Below, piece by piece: positions 48,968 to 61,312 of a stretch of 64,000 bases of DNA. The notes below the pieces were generated by a model. The model saw only the letters and a program-made list of their open reading frames with translations. It made no database searches and was not told the origin of the DNA. The translations under genes and the position numbers were made by a program. How positions within the stretch are numbered: the stretch's first letter is position 1; each line of letters starts with the position of its first letter. Origin of the DNA: Eucalyptus grandis (lineage: Eukaryota; Streptophyta; Magnoliopsida; Myrtales; Myrtaceae); assembly GCF_016545825.1 (NCBI RefSeq), contig NC_052613.1, forward strand, positions 48,528,112 through 48,592,111. Reading direction: 5' to 3'.

Positions 48968-51900
48968 TCATATAAGCGGAAACCCGCTTTGGCCCGCTAC
49001 CGGGGCGTCGAAACATAAAAGAGCCCAAAGGCTTGAAGGAGGCGAGGCCCACCAATTCGGAGGAAGGGACTTCAGGCGTTGATTTCGTGCGGCCCAGTCC
49101 GCTACTTGGTTTGCTGAGCGAGGACAAAACGCGAGGCCCACTCGCGGCATCTGCTGGAGAAGAAGACGACACATCCTCGCCGCCCCACGTGCGTTAACTT
49201 GAGTTTCCCGTTCGTGCTTCAAGCTGGAGAACACGCTTTTGCCGTCGGTTTCAAGATAACTTCACAAAGGTAGTCTCTCTCTTTCATAAACTTTAGGGCT
49301 TCGAGGACTGCTAGGGTTTCGGCTTGTGCGCTTGATTCCGCCCAAATGTCCTTCGAGAATCCATCTAATAGGGTGCCGGAGGAGTCTCGCACGACGCAGG
49401 CCACGGCTCCCTTCGTTGATCCTTCCCTGAGCGATCCGTCAACGTTTAGTTTGAGGCATCCAGGCTTCGGTGCTTGCCAGGTGGGTCGGATCTCCGGTTC
49501 TTCGGTTTTCTTTGCGAGTTCATCTCCAGATCCCCACTTTTGGTAGCTGATTTGCTGAGATTTTGCTAGATCTATCACTTTGCAAGCCTCTGTGTTGGTT
49601 CCTCGGAAGATGAAATCATTTCGGCTCTTCCATACCTGTCATAGGAGGGTGCCGATTGTCTCTAGAGAGGGGAGGTGCGAATCTTTGCTTGTAAAATTTG
49701 TAAGCCATTCATCCATGCGTCGACTACATGTGCGTTGGTTTGCTGTGTTATTTCCGGGCGATTCCAAACCCCCGCAACCCAAGGACGAGGAGAAGAGTAT
49801 CTTCGGTCGTCTCCACCGTGGCTCTACATAAGTCACATAGCGGGTCGGGTGAGATTCTTCTTTTCCATAGATTCTCCTTAGTTGGTAGAGCGTTTTGACA
49901 AGCCCGCCATATGAAAAACTTCACTTTCGGTTGATTTTCATGTGCCAAATTGCATGCCATAATGCTGATGGGGTTTGGTATGATGAGGAAGGGTGTTGAT
50001 TGGCTGTGTTTTCTGTGATGTTGTCTCTCAAGTTGTACCGTTCTTAACGTGAATGATCCATGTTGTGTGCCCGTCCATACCAGTTCATCATTAAAAAAAA
50101 GAACCATTGATTGGTGTTGCAAGAATTTCCTGTGTTGCCTGATCATCAAACATATTTCTTACCAATGGTTCATTCCATGCCTGTGTTCCCAGTAAGATTA
50201 ACTCTGATACTTTCTTGGGATCGTTTCTGTTTGCCGGCCCTCTTATTAAACCTCTCCTCAGCCATTTATCTATTCTAATGTTAACTGATTCGCCGCTTCC
50301 GATCGACCATCTGCGAGTTTGCAATAGCCTCTCTTCGTATTAACAGGCTTTTCCATCCCCATGAAGGGTTACAACCGAGAATTAGCATGCCAAAACTCGA
50401 GTGATTAAAATATAGCCCCTTCATTAATTTTCCCCATAGTGCGTTCGGATCTTTAACCATCCTCCGGGCTTGCTTCCCCAATAAGGCTTTATTTACAAAG
50501 ACCGGATCTCGAAACCCATTCCTCCTCTATCCTTTTCTCATCTTCATGGTTTCCCATCGTTTCCAATGTAGACCAGCTTGAGCATCATTGTTTTTCCACC
50601 ATAAATTTGCTATTTTTTTCTCTATCGCTTTGCAATTGACACAGGGATTTTAAAAACTAACATGGCGTATTGTGGTACCGCCTGCACTACTGATTTCAAA
50701 AGAATTTCTTTACTTGCTTTTGATATGAGTTGCTCCTTCCATCCCTCCAGTTTCATGTTGATTTGATTCAGTATCCACCCAAACATCTGCTTTTTTTATA
50801 CTCCCCAATCAGATGGTAGTCCCAGATACTTTCCTGTTCGTTCTAATTCTGGTACTCGTAGTTCTCTCTTCATGTTTTCCTTTAGCAACGGTGGACAGTC
50901 TTTGCTGAAAAATATCCCTAATTTGTTTAAGTTGATAGCTTGTCCTGAAGCATAACAATATTGGTTAATGACAACAGCAACATTTTGGCATTCCTGGATA
51001 GAACCATCTAAGAAGAAAATTGAATCATCTGCGAATAACAAATGAGTTAAAGTAGGACAGAATCTATTCAGTTTAATTCCCTTAATGTTTCCTTCTTGTA
51101 GCGCCTTTCCCATCAAAGTTGATAAACTGTTTGCTACCAATATAAATATATAGGGTGAGATAAGATCGCCTTGCCAAATGCCTCTGGAGGGAGCGAACTT
51201 AGGAAGAGATTCCCCATTGAGTTTGATTTTAAATGTGGCTGTGGTAACACACTGCATTATCCAATTAACCCATTTAGCACAGAACCCCATTTTTAGCATG
51301 CACCCTTCTAGAAAGTCCCACTCAATCCTATCATAGGCTTTTGTCATGTCAAGTTTGAGTACCGCTTGAAAATGTTTCTTTCTTTTCCTCTTTCTCAATT
51401 GATGCAATACTTCTTGTACAATATAAATATTGTCTTGAATCTGTCTTCCACTCATGAAAGCACTTTGCTTGCCTGAAATCAGCATTGACAGCCATCTCTT
51501 TAGTCTATTTGTTAGAATTTTTGAGATAATCTTGTAGGCAAAGTTGCATAAGCTGATAGGGCGGTATTGATCAATCTTCTCTAGATGGGGAACCTTTGGT
51601 ATTAGAGTAATATGTGTACTGTTAAGGGCTGGATCCAAAACCCTTGAGAGAAAGAAACCTCGAACTTTTTTTAAGATATCAAGACTGATTATATCCCAAT
51701 GATGCTGGTAAAACAGATCATTTAAACCATATGGGCCAGGGGCTTTCTGAGCTCCTAATTGGAAAGCTGCAACACGTACTTCTTCCATAGTTACTTCCGC
51801 CACTAGACAATCGTTTATTTCATTTCCGATTAGCAAAGGGCATTGATTTAAGACAAGGTCATAGTTGCGAGTTCCTTCCGAGGTGTATAGTGCCTTGAAA

Positions 51901-53124
51901 AAAGATGTGGTGAGGTGCTTTGAGTTCTTTGTTTACCTCTAACCCACTGATTTTCTTCATTTTTCAGCATCTGAATTCTGTTTTTTTGTCTCCGTTGGAT
52001 GGTTGCTACATGAAAGTACTTTGTATTTTTGTCTCCCAACGAAGCCAATTAATTCTAGATTTCAAGCCCCAAAACATTTCCTCCCTGCGCCATAGACTTT
52101 CCAGCTCTTCTTTTATCCTTTTAATTCTGTTTGTATCTTGATAATTCCTGTGGCTGTTTGTGATGGATTGAAGCTCCTTCTTCAAAGCTGTAATGCGAGT
52201 GTTATTATTGGGGAATTTCTGTTTGCTCCATACTTTCAATGCTTGGCTGGTAGAAAATAGCTTTTCTTTCAGTCCTCTTTGAATGCAAGGTTGGGAGTTC
52301 CATGCATGTGTTACTATCTCCTTGCAATCATTATCTTCAACCCAGTAAGCTTCAAAGTTAAAGTCTTTTTTTTTCTTTACATTTTCAGGAGTGCTAACCA
52401 CAAGGAGGGGGCTGTGATCGGATCCCACAGCCGGTAGAGCAAAAGCTTCAGCCTCCGGAAACGTAACCCTCCAATCCATTGAGCAGAAGACCCTGTCCAA
52501 TTTCTCTTGAATCCTATCAGCACCTTCTCTATTGTTTGACCAGGTAAACTCACATCCTTTACAATCAATTTTCATTAAAGAACAATCATGGATGCAATCT
52601 TGGAAGGCCTGCATTCTATAACTCTCAGCCATCCTGCTGCCCCTTTTCTTCCAATAATAAATTATCTCATTGAAATCTCCCATACACATCCATGGGAGTG
52701 TATTAGAAGAAGCCATCTGTCTTAATTTCTCCCATAGCTGAAGTCTTTCCCCATATCTATTTGGAGCATGCACACAAGTAAGCCACATTTTTTCCCGACT
52801 CTCATAATCAAAACATATCAAGTTTATGAGTTCTTGAGAATTGAACTCCACTTCCACCTCCAATTGCTCATCCCATAATAACTCCACTTCCACCTCCAAT
52901 TGCTCATCCCATAATACCGTCATCCCCCTCGCAATGCCTTGCGGTTCCTCCACAAAACTTTTTTGGAACTTTAATTTTCTTTTAAGACGAGCTACCATTT
53001 TTTCTTTGTTTTTTGTTTCCATTAACAAGATAAGATTGGGCCGTTCTTGAGCCACCATGGCTCTTAAATTCTGAACTATCAGTGGTGTGCCCAACCCCTG
53101 ACAGTTCCAGCAAATAACTCTCAT
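48968..53124 (-). pseudogene. LINE ORF2 (endonuclease, reverse transcriptase, RNase H)
   Basis: Endonuclease part (52006-53124): MRVICWNCQGLG at the start, MGDFNEI in the middle and SDHSPLLV, the catalytic blocks of the EEP fold. A shift near 52040 moves the frame to WLREGDKN-like MASLGDKNTKYFHVA. Reverse transcriptase (50796-51836): KAPGPYGLND, YRPISLCNFAYKIISKIL, LKLDMTKAYDRIEW, WQGDLISPY and FADDS with the catalytic Asp pair. Then a zinc-binding RT tail (49748-50149; FFIWRACQNALPTKENLWKR) and RNase H (48968-49578; LNVDGS, AQAETLAVLEAL, ANQVADWAAR) split by a shift near 49225. At least four frame breaks are present. ORF2 drives target-primed reverse transcription in working copies. Confidence 0.88.
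52845..52916 (-). repeat. 36-bp in-frame tandem duplication inside LINE ORF2
   Basis: Two identical 36-base units (52845-52880 and 52881-52916) encode LLWDEQLEVEVE and its near copy in the endonuclease domain. Being exact, the duplication is younger than the substitutions around it. Confidence 0.93.
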
Positions 53125-53668
53125 TTGTGAACCGGTGGCTTGTTTAGGCTAGCCACCGAAGCCTTTCCCTTGGTTTCTTCTGAAAAGTTGATGGGAGTAT
53201 CCTGTAAATTTGTTTCATCCAGATTGACTATATCAACTATTGAAGGGTAATAAGGAGTATACCTCTTCAACTTCTTGGCTGGTGAGCTTTTCACGATCCT
53301 GCTTTCCTTTTTTACACCTGTTTTTTTTAGCCAGGAAGATGAAATAACAGCTTGCTGGTTTTGCTGTTCCGGTTCATTTATGTTCATGATGCCCTTTCCT
53401 TTCTCCCGTTTCGCTCCCTTTGGTGTTCGGGTAAATTAATATCCATTGGTGCCCTGTTTTTTTTGAGGTTGTGTTTGATCTACATAAGATCCTTCTTGTT
53501 GCTCTCCGGTAAATATGACAATTTGGGTATCCTAGAGGATATATCACTACTCTCTTGTAGTTCCCCCTTTTCTTCAGCCACTTGTTCATTATAAAAGAGT
53601 TCCCAAAAAGGGCTGTGCACTTTCACCTCGATTTTAGCCAATTACCGAACTTATTGTTCTGTCTATCT

Positions 53669-54394
53669 TCAATTATCCGCATGATATGGTATTTCTTCAC
53701 AATTGGTAGTGAAATGTCCAATTCTACCACAGGAATAGCAGAATCTAGGTAGCCTTTCATACTTGAAATCCAACCAAACTTTCTCCTCTCCCATATTAAA
53801 TAGTATGCCTGGTTTTAAAGGTTTTTCCAGGTCTAATTCAACTCTGGCTCTCCCCACTTTCTGGAAGGCCACCCCTTTTGTCTCCACTTTTACTTCCTTT
53901 ACATCTCCCATTTGTCGGGCAACTAGATGCACTATCTCTTCACTACACCATTCCATTGGGAGGCCATGAATTTGCAGCTAGAATTCATAGCTTGTAAAAT
54001 TGTAACATTGTGCAGGTTTGTTTGGCTCCCATGGTCTAAGGACTAGTAAATTGCTCGAGAAGGACCAGGGGTTGTTTGCTAATACTCTGTTCTTGTCCCT
54101 TTCAGATTCAAAGGTAAATGATAAGACATTAGATTCATGTTGTGCAAAATTCAGAGAATCCACCTTCCAGACTCGCGTCATAGTTGAAAGAAAAGCCTGG
54201 TAATTGATATTTCCTCCCGAGTACAGTTTTCCAAACACCGTTCGCTTGCATTCATCTAAAGTTTCCTCTGAAATGACTCTTTCTCTAGGCGGGGCATCCA
54301 CTTCAGTTTTCAGATTCCCAAGCCTCTTACATAATAAAGCTAGTCGACCATCTCTTTCCCCCGAATCATCCATTTGAAAACCCTTGTCAGCCAC
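53669..54394 (-). pseudogene. LINE ORF1 (DUF4283-like RNA-binding protein with CCHC knuckle)
   Basis: Opens MADKGFQMDDSGERDGRLAL and runs through ESERDKNRVLANNPWSFS and LVLRPWEPN, typical of plant LINE ORF1. A TAG at about 53978 interrupts it, after which the same frame continues with LQIHGLPMEWCSEEIVHLVA to CYSCGRIGHFTTNC, a C-x2-C-x4-H-x4-C zinc knuckle. So a single in-frame stop breaks an otherwise well-kept ORF. The product would coat the LINE RNA. Confidence 0.85.
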
Positions 54395-54800
54395 GATTCA
54401 GAGAATGACCAGAAACCCAGAAGACAAAATCAGACTTTACCCATCTATTATCGCCTTTCATTACCGAAATAACACCCCTCAAGACCATTCAGAGATATTT
54501 AAAAACAGAGAGAAATCCTCCCATTATTTACTACGGAAAAAAACCCCAAGGGATTAAAACTTCAGAACCGTCGTGCAAGAAGTGCAAAGAGGGAAGTTGC
54601 GGCATCTTCAGCAATCCCTAGAACCCAAAGACCAAGACAAGAGGAAAGCGAGCAAAGGAGGAGACGTCGACTCACTTCATCAGTGTCCAGCGAGGAGATG
54701 TCGAGCGAGCCATGGAGGAAAGCGAGCCAAGGAGATGACGAAGACAATATTCTCGCAGAAGCCACATGATACTAGGTTTTACGTTTTTTTTTTTTTCTGA

Positions 54801-57240
54801 CAGAATCAGCGAAGAAGGGGTTTAGGGTTTATGGGCAACTACCATGAACGGTAGAGAGAGCTCTCAAACGGTGAGCACGGGGTATAAAATTTACCATGGA
54901 CCAGATAATAAAACTGCTTTTTCCACTAGGGTTCTGAAAAAAAAGAGAAAAAAAAAGGTCTAGGGTTCTACTACGTGTGATTCTTTGAAGTTTTGAATTT
55001 CATTGCCGTAAACTCAATAATTTCAATAATTAAAGCTCAATGGAGAATGGTCGATGGCCAATTAAAATATTTAATCTAAATTATGTTTCACCAAAAAAAT
55101 TATGAAATACCTTTTAAAATGTGGATGGATCAATATTAATCAACAAAGGTTGTGAATGGTCACTTGTTAATTTTGGGCAGAAAAAAATAAATGACAAGAA
55201 ATTTACTAGTAAGAACACTGAGAATAATTTCTGTCAGCAATGTAAATTGCATGAAAGACAAATCGTGAGAAAGTGCGATAAAATTACAACTTCTAATGCA
55301 CCAATTGCTCTCGTATTATAGCTAGTCATTACAACTTCCGATGCACCAATATCTACCCAATCATTGGTATCTCTGATTTGTGGATTACGAATCATGGATA
55401 TAACCAACACCAAACTTAGTACAAATATAGGTGGTGTCTATAAGATGTAAACCGCATATATCATGTATAATTGAAAATATTTCCTCTCAACGAAGATTGA
55501 AGAAAACAAGGTCCCTCACCTTTTCTCTTTCAAATAATATACAGAAACAAACTAAGGTCCTTGGTAGATAATTCTTCTCATTGGTGTCGTTTACCTTTTA
55601 TAAGCAACAAAAGGATATCTTTCTTCTATCTTTACTTTCTTGACTTCTTTTTTCTTTGTCTTAATTATGGTTACCCAATTTTGATTTGCAGTTTCTAGGA
55701 CCCGTTGGATTGTTTTGAATAGTATGAGGACTAAAACTGGTTGCACATCACAAAGTATAGTAGCCTCTTGAAATTGATCTCAAGAGAACCCTCTGATACT
55801 TAACTTAGTGAACAATAAATAAAGACATAAAAGAGAGATCATTAAGAGAGAATTTTCTTAAAGAAGAGAGTCAAAGTGGCGTAAACTTATTTTTTATATT
55901 AGTATCATTACCTTATTATATCCCCATAAGCATGCTTCTTAAGAAACCCTTAGTGGGCCTTGTCTTCTAGAAGCTTCACAGGGTCAGAGTATTGCTTAAT
56001 ACTTGACGAGAAGAGGGTTGGGCTAACCCAGGGTAAAGCGGCCCGACTGCTGTACTTGTTTCCCAAATAAGACGTGCTTAGGCCCCGTTGCATAGTGCAC
56101 AGGTGGAGCCGTTCAAAATTTGAAACTCTTCTCCCAAAACTATATATTTTTTTTTAACTAGACTAGTCGTGTTCTTAACGGGTCTACTAACTTTCACGTG
56201 AGCCCACTAGAAAAAGTGAATATTTTGCCGCAAAACCCACCAAAAAATTTCTAAAAATCATAGCCTGAGATACATTGGAAGAGATCGGATGATCTTTGCA
56301 CCCTGTGCACAATGTCTAGTGCATATACATTGGCCGAATAAGAACTCATGTTCGTGGACACTGACATGCGACCCCAAAAGTAGCACCGAGATGGTGGAGG
56401 TGACACCATGAATAGTCATTGCCCATGAAAGCTCCAATCACCCTTTGATTAGAAGAGAGTGGGTGAAGCGAATGCCAGACGCGACAGATCACAGTCTCTC
56501 GCGGCCTTGACGATCATAACTGATGAGAGGTGCTGCAGGCAGGTGGTCTTCTTTTCTCTTGCCCTCTCAGTGCCATTATTGGGTTATGCATTTATTGTCT
56601 TCTTTCTCTTCACTCTGCCCAGTATAATTACACAACCCCACGCTTTTATTTTCCCTTTTATTCTTGTTCCATTTCTCACGTCCTAATCGTCTAGCGAAGG
56701 CAAATCTTTTTATTTATTTATTTTATGTCTAGTCTTGTAACCTGCAAAAGAATCGCATTCAAGCATTCACCATTACTCGTGCATGATTGGGTCTCTAACG
56801 CTCATAATCATGAATATGACCTGTGGAATAATCAGCTCGTGCGATTCTCACTTGCTTTTTGTTTTTTTTTTTTTTGTTTTTTTTGCATTTTGATGCACTC
56901 GAGGCGTGTGGCTCTGACTCAGGTCCACAGGCTTTTCTGATGCACAAATCTTGTAGGATACGAAAAGGGTCCGCTCGAATGCCTGACAAAAAAGAGCCCC
57001 CCGCAGAATGTAAAAGGAAAGCTCAACATCTTCACAATTCGCTCATCTATAATAATTATCCGTTATTTTAACCATATAAAAGTTACCTAAAGGGATTATC
57101 TCCCTCGAGCAGCCTTCTTACATCGGATGAAAACCTTTCTCTTTCTTGTGTCACGTGACAGAGGAAAAAAGAACTTGGATAATAGCAGACAACAAAAGAG
57201 GCAAAAGAGCTTCACCAAAAAAAGAAAGAGGCAAAAGAGC
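54801..57240. other. Intergenic DNA downstream of the EPFL gene's neighbourhood
   Basis: No gene recognised. At 55120-55450 the plus strand has NNFCQQCKLHERQIVRKCDK followed by SDLWITNHG-like residues in another frame, which faintly recalls a Copia gag knuckle and protease, too weak to call. T-runs at 56860-56885 are simple sequence. Confidence 0.35.
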
Positions 57241-57400
57241 TACTGGCCGTGGTGGCTCTGTTGGGTAGGCATCAGGCCTTATCGGGGGAGGTCGAATGTT
57301 CAAGCCCTAGGAGGCTAGCGGATCATTAGGCGATTGAAAAAAGCGCCACTTGGGAGTTTACGTGGCGGCATCAAAAGAATTAAAAAAAGAAAAAAAAACT
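57241..57400 (+). mobile_element. tRNA-derived SINE-like sequence
   Basis: TGGCTCTGTTGGGTAGG (57253-57269) fits a pol III A box and GAATGTTCAAGCCC (57294-57307) a B box at tRNA-like spacing of about 40 bases. The copy continues for some 70 bases and ends in A-rich sequence (57376-57400). A flanking word GAGGCAAAAGAGCT is doubled just upstream (57198-57241) but not downstream, so no target duplication is proven. Confidence 0.4.
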
Positions 57401-57618
57401 TTTGCATTTGCATGAGCACATATAGGAAAGAGCTCCCACTCTCTCATAACGCCCGTACGCGAGAAGGATAAAAAGCTTTACATATGCCATATATATAAGA
57501 CAAAAATTGGAGGAAACCGCCAAAAAACGAGGATAAGAAAGAAGGGTTGTACATAGAGGGCAAATTGAATATAGTACTCCTGATCTCTGCGAGATGAAGA
57601 TGGTGAGTTCGTTTTAGA

Positions 57619-58251
57619 TCAAGGGTTGAAAAGCATGCCTCCACATTTGCACTTCCACGTCATGGGCTTGTAGTTGGAGATATCATCGCCTCTCGAATAG
57701 CAAGCAGTCGTGGCCCTTGTGGATGCAGAAGCATTATGACTACGAGCACTCCTAAGTCTTCTTGGGCCGCGAACTTGTTGGGGAACGAAAGGGACTTGCA
57801 CGGCCTCGCAGTGCCCGCAGGAGCTGCACTTCCTCTCGCACGTCGGAGGACTCGACCCTATCAGCGACCTCATTCTCTTCATCGACGTCACCTTCTCTTG
57901 TTCAGCCTCTCCTCTCTGCAAGTGTCATGCCAATTAGGATTAAGTTGTGAATGAACACTTTCTTGAGCTCCATGGGAAAAGAAGTATGATATGTATGTAC
58001 GTACCGGGAGCGCGGAGGAGATGACTCTACCTGTTTCAGAGAAATAAGCCAATGTCAAAAAAGTCCATTTCCTTGCTTCGCCCTTTGTGTGGGATAACAA
58101 ATTTGAATTGGGTTTTAAAGAAAGGGCTTTCTAGTTCATTACCTTCAGTTACATAGGTGACTTGGGTCGAGCCCCAAAGAAAGAGCAAGAGCAAAAGGAC
58201 CATTGTTTGCCCACTCCTGGGGCGAAATAACCATTCTTGAATCCTCCCCAT
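57619..58251 (-). CDS. EPFL: EPIDERMAL PATTERNING FACTOR-like secreted peptide (EPFL1/2-like)
   Basis: Three exons on the minus strand join in frame: 58143-58251, 58005-58030, 57619-57915 (TGA), GT...AG introns. They encode 143 aa. Residues 17-33 (MVLLLLLFLWGSTQVTY) form a signal-peptide core after a 16-residue N-terminus. The mature domain begins near IGSSPPTCERKCSSCGHCEA and ends GDDISNYKPMTWKCKCGGML, FNP. This is the EPF/EPFL fold: four cysteines at 71, 75, 78 and 81, VQVP, a long loop, then C134 and C136. A seventh cysteine lies in the loop (117). EPFL peptides leave the cell and bind ERECTA-family receptor kinases; EPFL1/2-type members act in shoot, leaf-margin and reproductive growth rather than stomata. 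The RGDDISNYKPM block points to EPFL1/2/3. Small exon 2 (26 bases) is easily missed by gene finders. Confidence 0.93.
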
Positions 58252-58330
58252 TGTTATACACCACTCACTATGGTCACAGAGAAGGGGGGGGGGTGCTGTT
58301 TGGCCTAAACAAACAGCTGGAGAATATATA
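58252..58330 (-). promoter_or_regulatory. Leader and probable TATA box of the EPFL gene
   Basis: TATATATTC on the minus strand (58322-58330) lies about 75 bases before the ATG, which would give a leader of some 45 bases. A C-rich run (58282-58292 on the plus strand as G's) lies between them. Confidence 0.45.
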
Positions 58331-59030
58331 GAAGGAAATATAGAAGGAAATGGGAGAGATATGAGAAGAAGGGTGATCTTACGGAAGCTGGCTCAGGCTT
58401 TTTGCGATTTTTTTTTTTTTTTTGGTCATAGCAAAGACTGATTGAATGATTGAATGCCCACCTCCTGAATTCATGCATGCACAGGGACTTATCAATCTCT
58501 CTGTCTCTCACTCTGAATCAACGACGGAACGTGGAAAGCAAAGCGAGAGAAAAAGGTGAAGTACAATAGCGAGAGCCCCAGAAGAAACAAAAGATTATCG
58601 AGGGACATCAACCGAAGAGAGAATGAGCCTGGAGCCTCGGTCGATGGGCCTATCTCCCCCAATCAAACAGAGATGGAGTCAGAAAAATATGGACAAGAGA
58701 ATTCACGCTCACAAAGAACAAAAAAACAGAGAAAATCCAAATGACGAAAGAGGATTAACGAAGGGCTTTCGCTTTCTCGCAAGATTTGTTCATGTGCGTG
58801 GCTGCGTTTTCGGAGGGAGGGATTGAAATTTGAGCTGTAGTTGCCACTTCGACACGCCAAATTCTCTCTTTCCTCTCCCCCGTCTTCACAGAGAGAGAGA
58901 GAGAGAGAGAGAGATTTATTTCCCAAAAAGATGCAATGGGAAGGTTGTAGGGGTTAGGCCTAGGTATCTAAGACCTTAGGCTTACGCAAGTTTTTTTTTT
59001 TTTTTTTTGGCTTGGAGAAGCTAAATGCGA
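58331..59030. other. Upstream region of the EPFL gene
   Basis: Contains a T-run followed by GGTCATAGC (58408-58433) and another T-run at 58991-59008, both resembling LINE or SINE tails on the minus strand, and a (GA)n tract at 58891-58914. No gene is visible. Confidence 0.4.
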
Positions 59031-61043
59031 TAGGGGTGATCGGGTCCAGGGTGGGTAGGATCTAGACCTAGACCCTGTTCCCGACCCACCCTGTTTTTCC
59101 GATCCAGGAACAGGGTCAACCTTATTTATATTGGAACCTATTTTGCAAAAATTGATGTATAGCACTCATATGTAAAATAAGGTGTTTACAATTCGATCAG
59201 CATAAGCACATCATTGGATTTCAACTCTTATTTTGACCTACCCACGCCTGAATCGACTAGCAGGGAAATCGAAGCTAGCATACACAACACAACTAAAATC
59301 ACGGCAATCGACAAGAAATGAACATCAGCAATAGCAATCTAGACTCTAGATTTCTTGGCCTCTGATAAAGTACTAATCCCACTACTCAGCCTTGCAATCT
59401 CCTCAGCGATCTCCTTTCTCATGCAGTTCTAAACCATATCTATAGCATGCTTCTGCATAGAACAAAGCTGCCTTCAGCTACGCATGGGATATCTAGCCCT
59501 TGTCAAAATGTTGGTTCAAAGGTGCCACATTCAGAGCTGCCGATGCTTCTTCATAGTACAATCCAACCTGTTTTGTATCGAAAAGGTATTATGTCCTAAG
59601 TTCACTAATTTCATCACAAAACCTAGATTATTATGTGCTATAATAAGCCATAAACCACTAGAAATGAAAGCAAGAAGTTAGCATTGCACAATCCAAACAA
59701 CAGTCCTAACATCAATCATCAGTCACTGAACCCAAAACCAACTTTTTTGAGTCATCACATCCCTGATTCTAAAAGCAAAATTAATGGCAACGCACGAGCG
59801 AAGAGAAAATTGAATCCACAAATCAATACTAGTTTTATGTTCTAGATTCTAGAGCAATCGGACGGAACAAAAGATAAGTTGATCGACAGCTACTCTCAAT
59901 AGTGAAACCCAACGGCAACGAGCCGCTGAAATGCGCGACATTGACCACCGATCACAAGCCCCGATCCCTCGAAATCTCTAATCGAAGCGATGGAGTCGAG
60001 AAATAGAAACTCGAACTGCGGCGTTTTCGCCAAACCAAAAAAAAAAAAAGAAAAGAAAGAAAGAAAGAAAGAAGGGGGTGGTCGGGGAGCTCACCAGGAT
60101 ATGAGCGGCGAGGGAGTGAGAAGGGCCATGGGAGGAGAGGGAGTTGAGAGGGCGACCTTGGCGATGGAGTGCTCGGCCTAGTGGAGCGGCGGAGTGCTCG
60201 GCCTGGCGGAGCTGGGCTGTCGGCAGTAAGGGCGTCGCTCGGGAGTAGGCTCGGAGTAGATCTGTTGGGAGTCGAAGCAAATGCCGGGCGTCGAGTGAGA
60301 GGAGGACCCGAAAGGCGGGGAGGTGGTGGTGCGGGGGGCTCGGATGGACGGGCTGAGGACAGAATCGCGGTAGGAATGATGGCTTTTGGCGTCTAGTCAC
60401 GGCGGCGGTGGCACCCAAAGGTGGTGAGCAAACCAGCAGACGTCGGCAACGGGGCTCGGGCGAAGCAGCGAGGCAGCGGCAGCTTCACGAAGGGGGCGGT
60501 AGATTGGTAGCGGGGAGCTTAGCAAACAAAGCACGCGGTGAGATCTGCGGGTCGGGGACGTTGGCGAGGCAACAAGACAGGTTGGAACGTCGAGATCGAA
60601 CGGAGGCAGCGTCGACGCTCGGGTGCGAGCTTGGCGGGGGTCAGCAGCTTCGCAATTTTGGGAGGGGAACAGCGGCGATGGTGCGAGCACAAGGGGTGCG
60701 ACGAGAGCGGTAAAGGCGGCGTTGGCTTCGCGATTTCAGGAGAGGAGCTCAGGGAAGTCTCTAGTTCTCTGCATCTGCGGGTAAAGATAGAAAGTAAAAA
60801 TAAAATTAGGGTTTTGCGTTTTGGGATGGCATAAAAACCGGTTCTCCAACCGGTTCCCAAATCGGTCCAATCGATTCGATTCTCGGGTGGGTAATCCCTC
60901 AGAACCGGTTCCCGGGTTTAAATAGGGTCTGAGTTTTGGGAACCGATTCTCGGACCGGTTTTAACCGGGACCGGTTCCCGACCTTGTTTTCTGGGTGGGC
61001 TGGACCGAAAACCGGGTAAACCCGGTCCAATTGCACACCCCTA
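59031..61043. mobile_element. Non-autonomous hAT-like transposon
   Basis: The left end TAGGGGTG-ATCGGGTCCAGGG and the complement of the right end TAGGGGTGTGCAATTGGACC match at the tip. The 8-base flanks are AAATGCGA (59023-59030) and AAATGTGA (61044-61051), equal except for one C/T change, the 8-bp duplication of hAT elements. Sub-terminal regions are full of short words in both orientations: GGGTCC/GGACCC-type words on the left, ACCGGTTC on the right (60840-61030). The GC-rich centre (60080-60700) gives overlapping ORFs on both strands with no transposase motif. Confidence 0.7.
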
Positions 61044-61312
61044 AAATGTGACACAAGGTAACTGCAAGTTCTCTTTGGGGCTATGCATTTGACCTGCCTA
61101 CTCATGCTAAAATCCAAGTGAAAGTCCTATGCTCTCTTGAGAATAGATGATCGTCATAATAATTTGGGAATTTGTTCTGACCCCCTTCATCTGGTCGTTC
61201 CTTTGGTTAAATCATTTGCTAGGAACTTGTATGATGAGGGATTCGAACATCTCCCTCTATTTGGTTTATGGCTGAACCCAACCATCATTCTTTAGCGGTG
61301 GGAGCGGACTTA

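Larger units (their letters stand above)
48928..54800 (-). mobile_element. Near full-length L1-type LINE with RNase H domain, inactive
   Basis: On the minus strand the element runs ORF1, endonuclease, reverse transcriptase, zinc-binding RT tail, RNase H, then a poly(A) tail (T-run 48928-48943) preceded by CCTTTTGACC. This is the layout of plant L1 elements that carry RNase H. The 5' boundary is uncertain, between 54400 and 54800, and I found no target duplication. Stops and frameshifts in both ORFs show it no longer codes for working proteins. Confidence 0.88.

Noticed and set aside
55121..55450. Possible Copia gag zinc knuckle and protease remnant
   Set aside because: Cysteine spacing is wrong and the matches need frame changes over very few residues.
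60000..60860. Several 60-146-aa ORFs on both strands
   Set aside because: They lie in the GC-rich interior of the hAT-like element and have no recognisable domain.
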